Shown in pieces: positions 25,390 to 33,848 of a stretch of 59,244 nt of DNA. Below the pieces are notes generated by a model. That model was not told where the DNA came from. It did not search any database and saw only the letters and a program-made list of their open reading frames with translations. Source of the stretch: DASPKM01 sp036402175 (GTDB lineage Bacteria > Bacteroidota > Bacteroidia > Chitinophagales > Chitinophagaceae). The position numbers were made by a program, and so were the translations under genes. The stretch covers positions 1 through 59,244 of the forward strand of contig DASWTK010000336.1 in the NCBI GenBank assembly GCA_036402175.1, read 5' to 3'. Numbering within the stretch: position 1 is the stretch's first letter; every line of letters begins with the position of its first letter.

Positions 25390-26604
25390 ATGAAAAAGCT
25401 TTATGCCGTTACCTTATTAACTGTACTCACGGGCATGCTTGGTTGCCAGAAAGAAATGGATTCCTTAGTAATGAAGGATATGGGCCAGGCAGAACTTGCA
25501 GCCAGTCTTGAAAGCTGCGGAACAGTTTATGACACCACCCTGGTCAATTTTAACGGATTGCTATCCGGCAGTATTGAAGTAATGAACGATTCCTCCAGTT
25601 ATCATGTGATCATTCGCGAACCCTACACGGATTACAAGATAAGCCGTGTCGAGATCCTGCATGGAACAGAGCAGTTTGTTATCAACAATATTACAGGGCT
25701 GATCGATTGCAATACAATGTTCCCACGTAATCCGCCAACGGTTGTGAATTACAGCCCGGAAATTGATTCTACTGTTGTAATCCCAATACCATTCGGGACT
25801 GAGGACTGTATTTACATGCACGCACACATCAAGCTGGTCAAGCGCGATGGTTCGGGAAATGAATTGCACTCATTCTGGATCTGGTCAGACGGCACCGCTA
25901 CTCCAAGTCAGAACGGATGCCAGCAATACTTTAAATACTGCCGTCAGAGTTGCGATACAGTTCCGCCGGTAGATACAACAGGATGCGGTGCGTTAAGGAC
26001 ACAGACTCAGGGCGGATGGGGATCTCCTCCGAATGGAAACAATCCCGGCGCTTACCTGCACGCAAACTTTGCAAACGCATTCCCAACCGGTTTGCAAATT
26101 GGTTGCGCAACAGGTTACACTATTAAGATGACAACCGCACAGGCGATAACAAACCTTCTCCCTGAAGGTGGTACACCGGCGGTGCTGAAAAGCAACTATA
26201 CAAATCCTACCCAGGTGAAGAATGTACTGGTGGGGCAGATCATGGCATTGACGCTGAGCGTTGGATTTGACAATTGGGACGCTAATTTCGGTCAGGCTAC
26301 CCGCAAGCTCGAAACAATGTACATTACCAATGGAGCATTCAAAGGAAAAACCGTTGCTGAATTCCTGGTCATTGCAAACAATGTTCTTGGAGGATGTTCA
26401 ACAGCGTATAAACCTTCCGACATCAACGATACCGCGTCGAAGATCAATGAAAGCTATAAAGACGGTTCTTCCGGTAATGGATTTCTCGCCTGCAGCCTGA
26501 ATGGTGACGACGACGACGACGACGATGACGACGACGATGATGACGACGACGACGACGATGATGACGACGATGACGACGACGGAAATGACGACGACGACGA
26601 TTAA
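25390..26604 (+). CDS. Lipoprotein of unknown function with a poly-aspartate tail
   Basis: The 404-residue product has a lipobox (MLGC) and the same two domains as its upstream paralogue: the N-terminal beta domain with CQQYFKYCRQSC, and the domain LRTQTQGGWG ... AQAITNLLPEGGTPAVL ... FLVIANNVLGGCSTAY. It differs by a C-terminal tail of 25 consecutive Asp, Gly-Asn, then five Asp, directly followed by the stop. Such a tail could bind calcium or basic surfaces; this is inference. No T9SS sorting domain is present in either paralogue. No clear promoter was found in the 130 nt before it. Confidence 0.85.
   Translation: MKKLYAVTLLTVLTGMLGCQKEMDSLVMKDMGQAELAASLESCGTVYDTTLVNFNGLLSGSIEVMNDSSSYHVIIREPYTDYKISRVEILHGTEQFVINNITGLIDCNTMFPRNPPTVVNYSPEIDSTVVIPIPFGTEDCIYMHAHIKLVKRDGSGNELHSFWIWSDGTATPSQNGCQQYFKYCRQSCDTVPPVDTTGCGALRTQTQGGWGSPPNGNNPGAYLHANFANAFPTGLQIGCATGYTIKMTTAQAITNLLPEGGTPAVLKSNYTNPTQVKNVLVGQIMALTLSVGFDNWDANFGQATRKLETMYITNGAFKGKTVAEFLVIANNVLGGCSTAYKPSDINDTASKINESYKDGSSGNGFLACSLNGDDDDDDDDDDDDDDDDDDDDDDDDDGNDDDDD
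26506..26601 (+). repeat. GAC/GAT trinucleotide repeat encoding poly-Asp
   Basis: From 26506 to 26580 every codon is GAC or GAT (25 codons), then GGA AAT, then five more Asp codons before TAA. The mixture of GAC and GAT is irregular, so the run has been maintained for some time and is not a fresh slippage product. Confidence 0.95.
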
Positions 26605-26659
26605 ACCTCGCTCCCCTTACCGTTCATTAAGGGCACGACCCCTTTTTAATATAAGCGCA

Positions 26660-26688
26660 AACAACCCCGCTGAACCAGCGGGGTTGTT
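26660..26688. terminator. Strong terminator hairpin between convergent genes
   Basis: AACAACCCCGCTG (26660-26672) pairs perfectly with CAGCGGGGTTGTT (26676-26688) around a 3-nt loop, a 13-bp stem. On the plus strand CTTTAATCC follows. It lies between the poly-Asp lipoprotein gene and the convergent propeller gene and may stop both. Confidence 0.8.
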
Positions 26689-26693
26689 CTTTA

Positions 26694-26735
26694 ATCCTCA
26701 AATTCTCAAATCCCCAAATCCTCAAATCATCTAAT
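26694..26735. repeat. GGGGATTTGAGGATT interspersed repeat (copy 2)
   Basis: TCCTCAAATTCTCAAATCCC and onwards, ending at the TAG of the propeller gene at 26731-26733. Same family as 2915-2988 and 49111-49158. Confidence 0.65.
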
Positions 26736-29700
26736 TACTTTTCACCACCTCAATCGTCCCTATCACACGCTTTTTAGTTTCATCATATACTCTTACCATA
26801 TAAGTTCCTGCCGCATGTCCCCACAAATACATAGTGGCAACTGAACGACCTGTAATCCGCGTGCGGTATAAACTTCTGCCCTGCTGGTTATAGAATACGA
26901 TGTTATAGCTTTTTGTTACACTCAAACCGTGCAATGTCAGCTGCGATCTGAACGGATTCGGCGTTGCACTGATCCGTTGATCAGGAAAATCAGGATCAAC
27001 CAGGCCTGAACCACCAAACCTTTTAACCAGCACACTGTCAATAGCCGTTTGCTGGGTATAACATGCGAGACTGGTTTTTATCCTCACATAAATCCAGTTA
27101 TCTCCAAGGCTTAGGCTAGATGGTGATAAGGTTAATGTTGCGGAAGCACCTTCCGCCTGCAGGATGCGGGTAAAATTCCGGTCTTTCGCGAAGGTGTAAA
27201 CCGGTGCATTACCTGCTCCATTCCCTGTAGCTGTAAAAATGACCGGATTTGTAAGATTTGAAACCGAGTTAATATTTGATGTTACATCTACCTGCGGATT
27301 TACAGGAGCCACTGCTTCAAAATTCGCTGTGGTTGTCCTGGTTCCCGACAAATTGGTATAAGTCACCTCAACCACATGATTGCCCGTTGTCAGTTGGCTC
27401 ACGTTGAAACTGAAACTTGTATCCGCGGCAAGCGCAAGCACAGAACCATCAAGCTTGACTGTCACAGTAGTTCCTGTTCCCTGAGCAGGATAATTTGAAA
27501 GCTTAACTTTCTGTACTCCCAGGTTATTACAATAGGTGGCCTGAAGTCCTGCCAGCACTGGCTGAACGGGAGCCGGTATCAGAAGTGTGATCTTTATGCT
27601 ATCGGTATTGTATTGTGTTGTGTAACACGAACTGCTTGTTTTCATCCGCACATAGATCCAGTTATCACCCGCCTGAAGATCCGTTGGGTTAATATTGAGT
27701 ACATTATTACTGCTTTCTCCCTGCCACAGAACATTTAAGTTTCTGTCCTTTCCAAAAGTATACAAAGGTGTTGTTCCACCACCCGCGGCGTTTACTGCGG
27801 TAATGATCACGGGATCCAGTAGATTAACCACTGTAGTAATATTTGATGAAGTATTTACATCCGGTGTAACGGCAGCCGATACATTGAAGTTTACTGTAGT
27901 GGTTTTTGATTCATTTCCTAATGTAAAAATGACATCAATTACATGCGTGCCCTCACTCAATGTACTTACATCAAACGAGAATGTGCTGTCGGCCGCAACC
28001 GCGATAACATTACCATCGAGCTTTACAACTGTAGTGATGCCACTTCCCGGTGAAGGCAGATTACTGATCTTACCCTGCTGCATTCCTTCGTTGCTGCAAT
28101 AGGCAGCGGCTAGTCCCGATACCGAAGGCTGAGCAAGCGAAGGAACTTTTACAATCGTAAGTTCGGTGTTGGTGATCACCGGTGGGTTGAAATCAAAATA
28201 GATTGCCGCGCGATTCTGTATCGTATCTCCTATTGCGAGAACGGTTTTTGGTTTTATTTTAAAAACCACATATCCGTGGCTTGCCGGTTCGTTGGTATTA
28301 ATATCGGGCAAAAGGATATCGGTAAATGTCCATGTCAGCTTATCACCGTCCTTTATTGCAAGGTGATAAGGATGACTGGCCGCTACCATTTCAATTGATC
28401 CTGTATCGAGCCTGGAAATCAAAGTATCCCTGATCACAACATTGAATGCGGTATCGGTTCCTGTATTCTGAAAACGGATTGTGTATAACAGTGATTTTCC
28501 GGCGGCTACCTGTTCGGGTGAGATCTCACCACTTCCATTTTCACGCTTGTCATTCGGATCAAAAGAACCAGTCACTAACCTGCGTGCGGTATCCCTGTTA
28601 TCCTGCGGAGTAATGTCTCCCGCAACCGGATCAATCTGCGCGATCACCGTCAGTATTTCACCATTATTGACATTAGGAGGGGGATCAGCTTTCAACGTCA
28701 CGAAGATCGAACCACCTGCCATTGGCGCAAGTGCTCCAATATTCCAGTTGATGGTATCTGCGACTACCGAAGTTTGCGCGGGTGAGGCTGAAACAAAAGC
28801 GGCGTTCCAGGGTTTCAGCAACCTGACAATAACACTGCTGAAAGGATCAGTGCCTTCATTTGTGAAATCAATTCTGTAGCTGGCATTGAAACCCGGACGA
28901 ACCGGTGACAGTGCAGTAACAGTGATCCGCAGATCCTTTTTGCCGGGAATTGGCACCAGCGCGAAATCGAAAGAGTCCTTATTGTTGAATGTTGTAAAAT
29001 TCGAAACCTTTGCCGATGGATTAATTGTATAATAAGGTTTGAGCAATTGAACGGTTGTGGTATAATTACCGGTATCCACATTATTCAGGAACGCGCCATC
29101 CGCCGCGGTAATGCTGCTGATGGTTTTGCCGGTTTTTGATGACTGAACCCGCTGTCCCCTGAAATAATTTTCGCCGACGTCTTTAATGCCATTATTATTC
29201 AGGTCAAGAAATACACGGCCCTTGATCTTATTCAGTGAACTGAACTTCACTACCCAGAAATCATAATCACCATGATTGCCGGAAACATCACCATTATTTG
29301 AGTTGGTTCTACCCACTGCGATGTATTCAGATTCGTTCACCTGCTCAATTGAAAAAAACTGATCCACATTGGTTCCGCCATATTGTTTCTGATAATGATA
29401 TCTTACTTCATTAAGGGTATCGTCGGTATTGATTTTCGTGAGCGTGGCATTGGCATTGGAGGATCCAATTGTCATTGTGCTCAGAATGGATGAATCGGTT
29501 AACAGTATTGAAGAATTAGGATTTGTGCCGTTTGATGTTGAATAAATATACTCCAGGGGAGCAAACCGTGGCGTCAGTGGAGTGCGTTGTCCTGTTGTTG
29601 GGTTAACTCTGCCGAATGACCATCGCGCGTAATTTTCAAGGGTCGCATTAATGGCGTTGCCTACAAAAAAATACTGGCCGCCAGGCATTTCATGGAGATT

Positions 29701-30567
29701 AGCGGAAAAGAAAGAGCTGCCCGGATTACCACAAGCGAACGTTGTATAATTCTCCCATAAAGCAGTACCATTCCTGTCGATCTTCAGGTAAGCGGCCTGG
29801 TAGAAAGCGTACATCGGACTTCCGATGCAGTTTGGCACTCCCCTCCATCTCTGATAGCCAGCTATAATGTAATTGCCATCACTGGTAACATGCAGGTCGT
29901 TTGTATATTGCTCATTATAATTGCCGTACTTTTTCTGCCATTGGATCGCTCCGTTGTCATTGATCTTTAACACCCATATGTCTGCATAGCCGTAATGATT
30001 GGTCAGGTCTCCATCGGCAGATTCAGCATAACCGGCAATTACATAACCGCCATCAACTGCATGACGGATCACCCAGCCACCGTCTTTGTCAGTACCACCA
30101 TAAGTTTTGCTCCAGATGATATTTCCATTTGCATCAATCCTCACTGCCCATAAATCTGCAAGGCTTCCGTGCAATCCCGATACATCACCGTTTGTAGATT
30201 CTGTACTGCCTACACAAATAAAATCGCCGTTAGACAACGCCAGGCCATACATAAAATCATCGTTGCGGGTGCCGCCATAACTACGCTGCCAAACGATTGA
30301 ACCATTACGGTCCAACTTCACCACCCACGCATCGGAACTGTCGGTTGTCCCATGATGACCGGTAACATTGCCATCGTTCGAAAAAGAGGTACCCATTACC
30401 AGGTAACCGTTGTCCAAAGTGCGGATTACAGAATTTGCTTTATCTATCTTACTTCCTCCCAGGCATTTCTGCCATTCTATAACCGGAGGTAATTGCTGTT
30501 GTTGTGAAAATAAGGTAACCGGCAAGAACATGCAGCCAAGCACAAGAGCCTTGTATAATTGTTTCAT
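26731..30567 (-). CDS. Large T9SS-exported propeller protein with two tandem C-terminal repeats
   Basis: The 1278-residue protein has a signal peptide (MKQLYKALVLGCMFLPVTLFS). Seven blade-like units follow, to about residue 445, with the pattern WQK-YGG-x-D ... DGGYxxxG ... DGDVSGNHG ... DIWVVKL. Next come a Cna-B/SdrD-like segment (VFLDLNNNGIKDVGE), a DUF11-like domain and a DUF7619-type domain (GSFDPNDKRENGSGEISPEQ). Two tandem repeats of about 170 residues follow, each opening YC(S/N)N and ending GDNWIYVR(M/I)KTS. A T9SS type A sorting domain (TPNPFRSQLTLHG) ends the protein. It is likely surface-anchored or secreted; function is unknown. Confidence 0.88.
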   Translation of the reverse strand: MKQLYKALVLGCMFLPVTLFSQQQQLPPVIEWQKCLGGSKIDKANSVIRTLDNGYLVMGTSFSNDGNVTGHHGTTDSSDAWVVKLDRNGSIVWQRSYGGTRNDDFMYGLALSNGDFICVGSTESTNGDVSGLHGSLADLWAVRIDANGNIIWSKTYGGTDKDGGWVIRHAVDGGYVIAGYAESADGDLTNHYGYADIWVLKINDNGAIQWQKKYGNYNEQYTNDLHVTSDGNYIIAGYQRWRGVPNCIGSPMYAFYQAAYLKIDRNGTALWENYTTFACGNPGSSFFSANLHEMPGGQYFFVGNAINATLENYARWSFGRVNPTTGQRTPLTPRFAPLEYIYSTSNGTNPNSSILLTDSSILSTMTIGSSNANATLTKINTDDTLNEVRYHYQKQYGGTNVDQFFSIEQVNESEYIAVGRTNSNNGDVSGNHGDYDFWVVKFSSLNKIKGRVFLDLNNNGIKDVGENYFRGQRVQSSKTGKTISSITAADGAFLNNVDTGNYTTTVQLLKPYYTINPSAKVSNFTTFNNKDSFDFALVPIPGKKDLRITVTALSPVRPGFNASYRIDFTNEGTDPFSSVIVRLLKPWNAAFVSASPAQTSVVADTINWNIGALAPMAGGSIFVTLKADPPPNVNNGEILTVIAQIDPVAGDITPQDNRDTARRLVTGSFDPNDKRENGSGEISPEQVAAGKSLLYTIRFQNTGTDTAFNVVIRDTLISRLDTGSIEMVAASHPYHLAIKDGDKLTWTFTDILLPDINTNEPASHGYVVFKIKPKTVLAIGDTIQNRAAIYFDFNPPVITNTELTIVKVPSLAQPSVSGLAAAYCSNEGMQQGKISNLPSPGSGITTVVKLDGNVIAVAADSTFSFDVSTLSEGTHVIDVIFTLGNESKTTTVNFNVSAAVTPDVNTSSNITTVVNLLDPVIITAVNAAGGGTTPLYTFGKDRNLNVLWQGESSNNVLNINPTDLQAGDNWIYVRMKTSSSCYTTQYNTDSIKITLLIPAPVQPVLAGLQATYCNNLGVQKVKLSNYPAQGTGTTVTVKLDGSVLALAADTSFSFNVSQLTTGNHVVEVTYTNLSGTRTTTANFEAVAPVNPQVDVTSNINSVSNLTNPVIFTATGNGAGNAPVYTFAKDRNFTRILQAEGASATLTLSPSSLSLGDNWIYVRIKTSLACYTQQTAIDSVLVKRFGGSGLVDPDFPDQRISATPNPFRSQLTLHGLSVTKSYNIVFYNQQGRSLYRTRITGRSVATMYLWGHAAGTYMVRVYDETKKRVIGTIEVVKSN

Positions 30568-30709
30568 AGCGGCAATCAGGGGGTTTGATTTAAAGGTAGT
30601 AAATACATATGGCAGTTTATATGACGGGTATCACCGGGATATATGACGATTTTCCCGGATATCACCTTCAAGCTGTATTCTTCAAAAACCTGTCGATGAA
30701 ATATCCTGC

Positions 30710-33694
30710 CTATTGAATAATGATCCTGTGGTTTATTCTCTTATCACCAACAACCACCCTTAACGTGTATAAACCTTTGCTGAGTTTACCTGGATAGAAC
30801 GAAGTACTGTAGCTGTCAGCTGAGATCACTCCCAATGATTTTCTGAATACTACTCTGCCATTCACGTCTGCTAAATCCAGATGAAGATGTCCGTTGATCC
30901 TGCCACTGATATTAAGAGTTACGTTCCCGTTACGGGAAGGGTTTGGATACAAGGCCAAAGTAAGCTCCGTATCTTTCGACAGGTTGATCAGAACAATGCC
31001 TGAATACACATACGATCCATCCTGGTCAATGATCTTTAACCGGTAATAATTATACCCACTTGTTGGTTTATGATCATTGTAGCTGTACACCCACCCATTG
31101 ATCCGGCCAGAAGCGCTTACAACTCCAATTTTTTCAAATTGCAGTCCGTTCAAGCTCCGCTCAATTTCAAATTGTGCAGTATGTTGTTCACTTGCTGTCT
31201 TCCATGACAGGTTCACAATATCATCATTCAATACTGCATTGAATTGTGTTAATCGTACCGGAACAATCACCATATCAACAACCACAGTATTTTCTGTATT
31301 TGTTTTTACAGGAAGATTAAAGTCAAAATAGATCGATGCTGAATTTTTGATAATATCACCAGGAGCTACTGTATTTTTTGGCTGTATTCTGTATACAATG
31401 TAACCATGACTTGCAGGCTCGTTCACTATGCTGTCTGCAAGTTTAATCCCCGGGAATTCCCATGTCAGCTGATTGCCGTCCTTAATCAGTAATTGATTAG
31501 GGTGACTGGCGCCAATCATTTCAAGCGTGCTCCAGTCAAGCTTTGGATCCAATGTATCACGCACCACTACCTGAAATGCTGTATCGTTCCCTGTATTCTG
31601 GAACCTGATCAGGTAAGTCAGATAATCGCGGTTGCTTACCTGTGTTGTAAAAATTTTCCCCGCGTGAGATTCAGATTTATCATTCGGATCAAAAGATCCT
31701 ACAACAGTTTGCTGAAAATTTATAGTGTTGTCTGCAGGTGTCAGGTCGCTGGTAATTGGAAGAATGCCGGCAAAATGTTTTAGCGTATCGCCATTATTTA
31801 CCGCGGGAGGTATACCAACAGCTAATTTCAAATCAATTACACCTTCATCCAATGAATTCAATACAGGCAAATTCCAGATCAGTGTATCGCCGGCAGTTGA
31901 AGTATTAACCGGCAATGCATGGATGACGTTAACCCTTGGGTCTTTTAAAAATTTAATGCTGACATTGTTTACCGGTACTGTTCCAGCATTACGATACAAC
32001 AATTGATATCTGACCTCTCCACCGGGTCGTGCACGATCCACAGGAAACAGTGACACCTGCAAATCCTGGTTACCGGCAATGGGAACCAATCCGAAATTGA
32101 TGTTTACATTATTAAAGAAAGTAGTCAATGTAGTTATCACAGAATCTGGAACAGCAGTATAATAAGGCACCGAAGGAATTGCCTTGGTTACGAAGGTTCC
32201 TGTGTCGATGCTTATACTGTAATTCCCATTTGATGTAATGACCGACCTGCTGTATCCCGCCTTCTCCGTAACTACTGAAGCATCTGAACTGAAAGGTTCA
32301 TTAGCGTCTTTCTGGTTATTTGCATTCAGATCGTAATAAACATAACCGCTGATTGTATTACTACGTCCTGCTTTGCCTATCCATATATCCCATAACCCAT
32401 GATTGCCTGATACATCGTAATTATTTGAAAATGTCTCACCCACAAAGGTGTATTCGTCAATGCCCGACAATACAAGCGATGTAGCGTACTCGGAGCTGGT
32501 GCCACCAAAGGTTTTTTCCCAGATGAGATTTCCTGAAGCGCTTACTTTGACAAGCCAGATATCGTAGCCTCCCCGGTTAAACGAAATATCCAGTAATGAT
32601 GAATTGGTATGACCTATTACAACGTATGATTGATCGGGTAACACAACCGCGTCGGAGAAAACGTCGTAAGTCGGTCCTCCGTATGTCTTCTGCCATTGCA
32701 TCTGGCCGTTAGCGTCAAGTTTAACAAGCCAGGCATCATTTGCGCCCTTGTTGATGGTAACATCTCCGGACTGATAAGAAGCGGTTGTGCCCGCAACGAG
32801 GTAACCCCCATCGGGTGTAAGAATGATATTCGCCGACCATTCATCGGCCAACCCTCCGAGGCAGCGTTGCCACAACAGATTGCCCGTGGCGGAAATCTTC
32901 ACCACCCAGATATCCTTACTTCCATGAAAGCCCTGTACGTCGCCTGAATTATTCTGTGCAATACCTGTAAAAATATAACCGCCATCGGGGGTAGCCTTTA
33001 TAGCGATATCCAGATCATCTGCTGTTGATCCAAAACATTTTTGCCAGATTATGTTTCCTGCCCGGTTTAGCTTCACTACCCATATATCACCAGTTGTTCC
33101 ATGATTACCCGACACATCACCATCATTGGAATAAGTGGTGCCAATGAAAATATATCCTTCCGCCTTTACGGGTGTGATATATCCTCCGATATCCGTCTTT
33201 GTGCCGCCTATGCATTTCTGCCATTGAATAACCCCCGCTGCAGAGAGCTTCACAATCCAGGCGTCTGCTGGCCCTCCGTGATTACCCGAAACGTTGCCAT
33301 CAACGGATCCCGCGGTACCGGAAATGATAAAGCCTCCGTCAATATCCTGATCAATAGATCCGAAAGTTTCCAAACCGGTTCCTCCCAGGCAAACTGACCA
33401 GATGATATTGCGGGCTGTATCCAATCGCGCTACCCAGATATCATTTGTATTGGCATTATGATTACCAACAATATCTCCATTGTCGGATGAGGTTTCGCCT
33501 CCGATAACATATCCATCCGGAAGCACAACCAGCGCCCGCTGATAACCACCGATGTTGGCATCAGCGCCATATTTCTCCAGATCGGATCCGCCAAAGGTTT
33601 TCTGCCATTTGAGTGTAGGCTTGCCGGATTGTGAGTAAGTCAGATTGGAAATAATAAGGCATATCATTACACAAGCCTTCGCCACAAGTCTCAT
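30710..33694 (-). CDS. T9SS-exported seven-bladed propeller protein, paralogue of the preceding one
   Basis: The 994 residues comprise a signal peptide (MRLVAKACVMICLIISNLTYS), seven propeller-like units of about 57 residues (for example IWQKCFGSTADDLD ... DGGYIFTG ... DIWVVKISATGNL), a Cna-B-like stretch with YYDLNANNQKDANEP, DUF11-like and DUF7619-like domains (GSFDPNDKSESHAG), a fibronectin-like segment and a T9SS type A sorting domain (LALYPNPSRNGNVTLNI ... KGLYTLRVVV). It shares its whole N-terminal and middle architecture with the gene 140 bp downstream but lacks that protein's two tandem repeats. An imperfect palindrome, TGACATTCGTGTCA, lies about 55 bp upstream. Confidence 0.88.
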   Translation of the reverse strand: MRLVAKACVMICLIISNLTYSQSGKPTLKWQKTFGGSDLEKYGADANIGGYQRALVVLPDGYVIGGETSSDNGDIVGNHNANTNDIWVARLDTARNIIWSVCLGGTGLETFGSIDQDIDGGFIISGTAGSVDGNVSGNHGGPADAWIVKLSAAGVIQWQKCIGGTKTDIGGYITPVKAEGYIFIGTTYSNDGDVSGNHGTTGDIWVVKLNRAGNIIWQKCFGSTADDLDIAIKATPDGGYIFTGIAQNNSGDVQGFHGSKDIWVVKISATGNLLWQRCLGGLADEWSANIILTPDGGYLVAGTTASYQSGDVTINKGANDAWLVKLDANGQMQWQKTYGGPTYDVFSDAVVLPDQSYVVIGHTNSSLLDISFNRGGYDIWLVKVSASGNLIWEKTFGGTSSEYATSLVLSGIDEYTFVGETFSNNYDVSGNHGLWDIWIGKAGRSNTISGYVYYDLNANNQKDANEPFSSDASVVTEKAGYSRSVITSNGNYSISIDTGTFVTKAIPSVPYYTAVPDSVITTLTTFFNNVNINFGLVPIAGNQDLQVSLFPVDRARPGGEVRYQLLYRNAGTVPVNNVSIKFLKDPRVNVIHALPVNTSTAGDTLIWNLPVLNSLDEGVIDLKLAVGIPPAVNNGDTLKHFAGILPITSDLTPADNTINFQQTVVGSFDPNDKSESHAGKIFTTQVSNRDYLTYLIRFQNTGNDTAFQVVVRDTLDPKLDWSTLEMIGASHPNQLLIKDGNQLTWEFPGIKLADSIVNEPASHGYIVYRIQPKNTVAPGDIIKNSASIYFDFNLPVKTNTENTVVVDMVIVPVRLTQFNAVLNDDIVNLSWKTASEQHTAQFEIERSLNGLQFEKIGVVSASGRINGWVYSYNDHKPTSGYNYYRLKIIDQDGSYVYSGIVLINLSKDTELTLALYPNPSRNGNVTLNISGRINGHLHLDLADVNGRVVFRKSLGVISADSYSTSFYPGKLSKGLYTLRVVVGDKRINHRIIIQ

Positions 33695-33800
33695 AAGGGG
33701 TTTATTTTAATAAAAGTACCGGAAGTTAATAAGCAAGTATACTGCATTTGACATTCGTGTCATATCGACTATAGCTGGCTTAACCAGGCAATAACTGCAT

Positions 33801-33829
33801 AAAAAAAACCCGGCATCGCTGCCGGGTTT
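33801..33829 (-). terminator. Terminator of fusA
   Basis: AAACCCGGCA (33806-33815) pairs with TGCCGGGTTT (33820-33829) around TCGC. On the minus strand the stem runs into an uninterrupted T run of eight. It lies 20 bp after the fusA stop and shows that fusA transcription ends here rather than reading on to rpsJ. Confidence 0.9.
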
Positions 33830-33848
33830 CAGAGCTATGATATTTCTT

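Noticed and set aside
26501..26734. Thr/Met-rich frame over the Asp-codon repeat
   Set aside because: It is the shifted reading of the GAC/GAT run (ACG/ATG). The Asp frame continues a paralogous protein.
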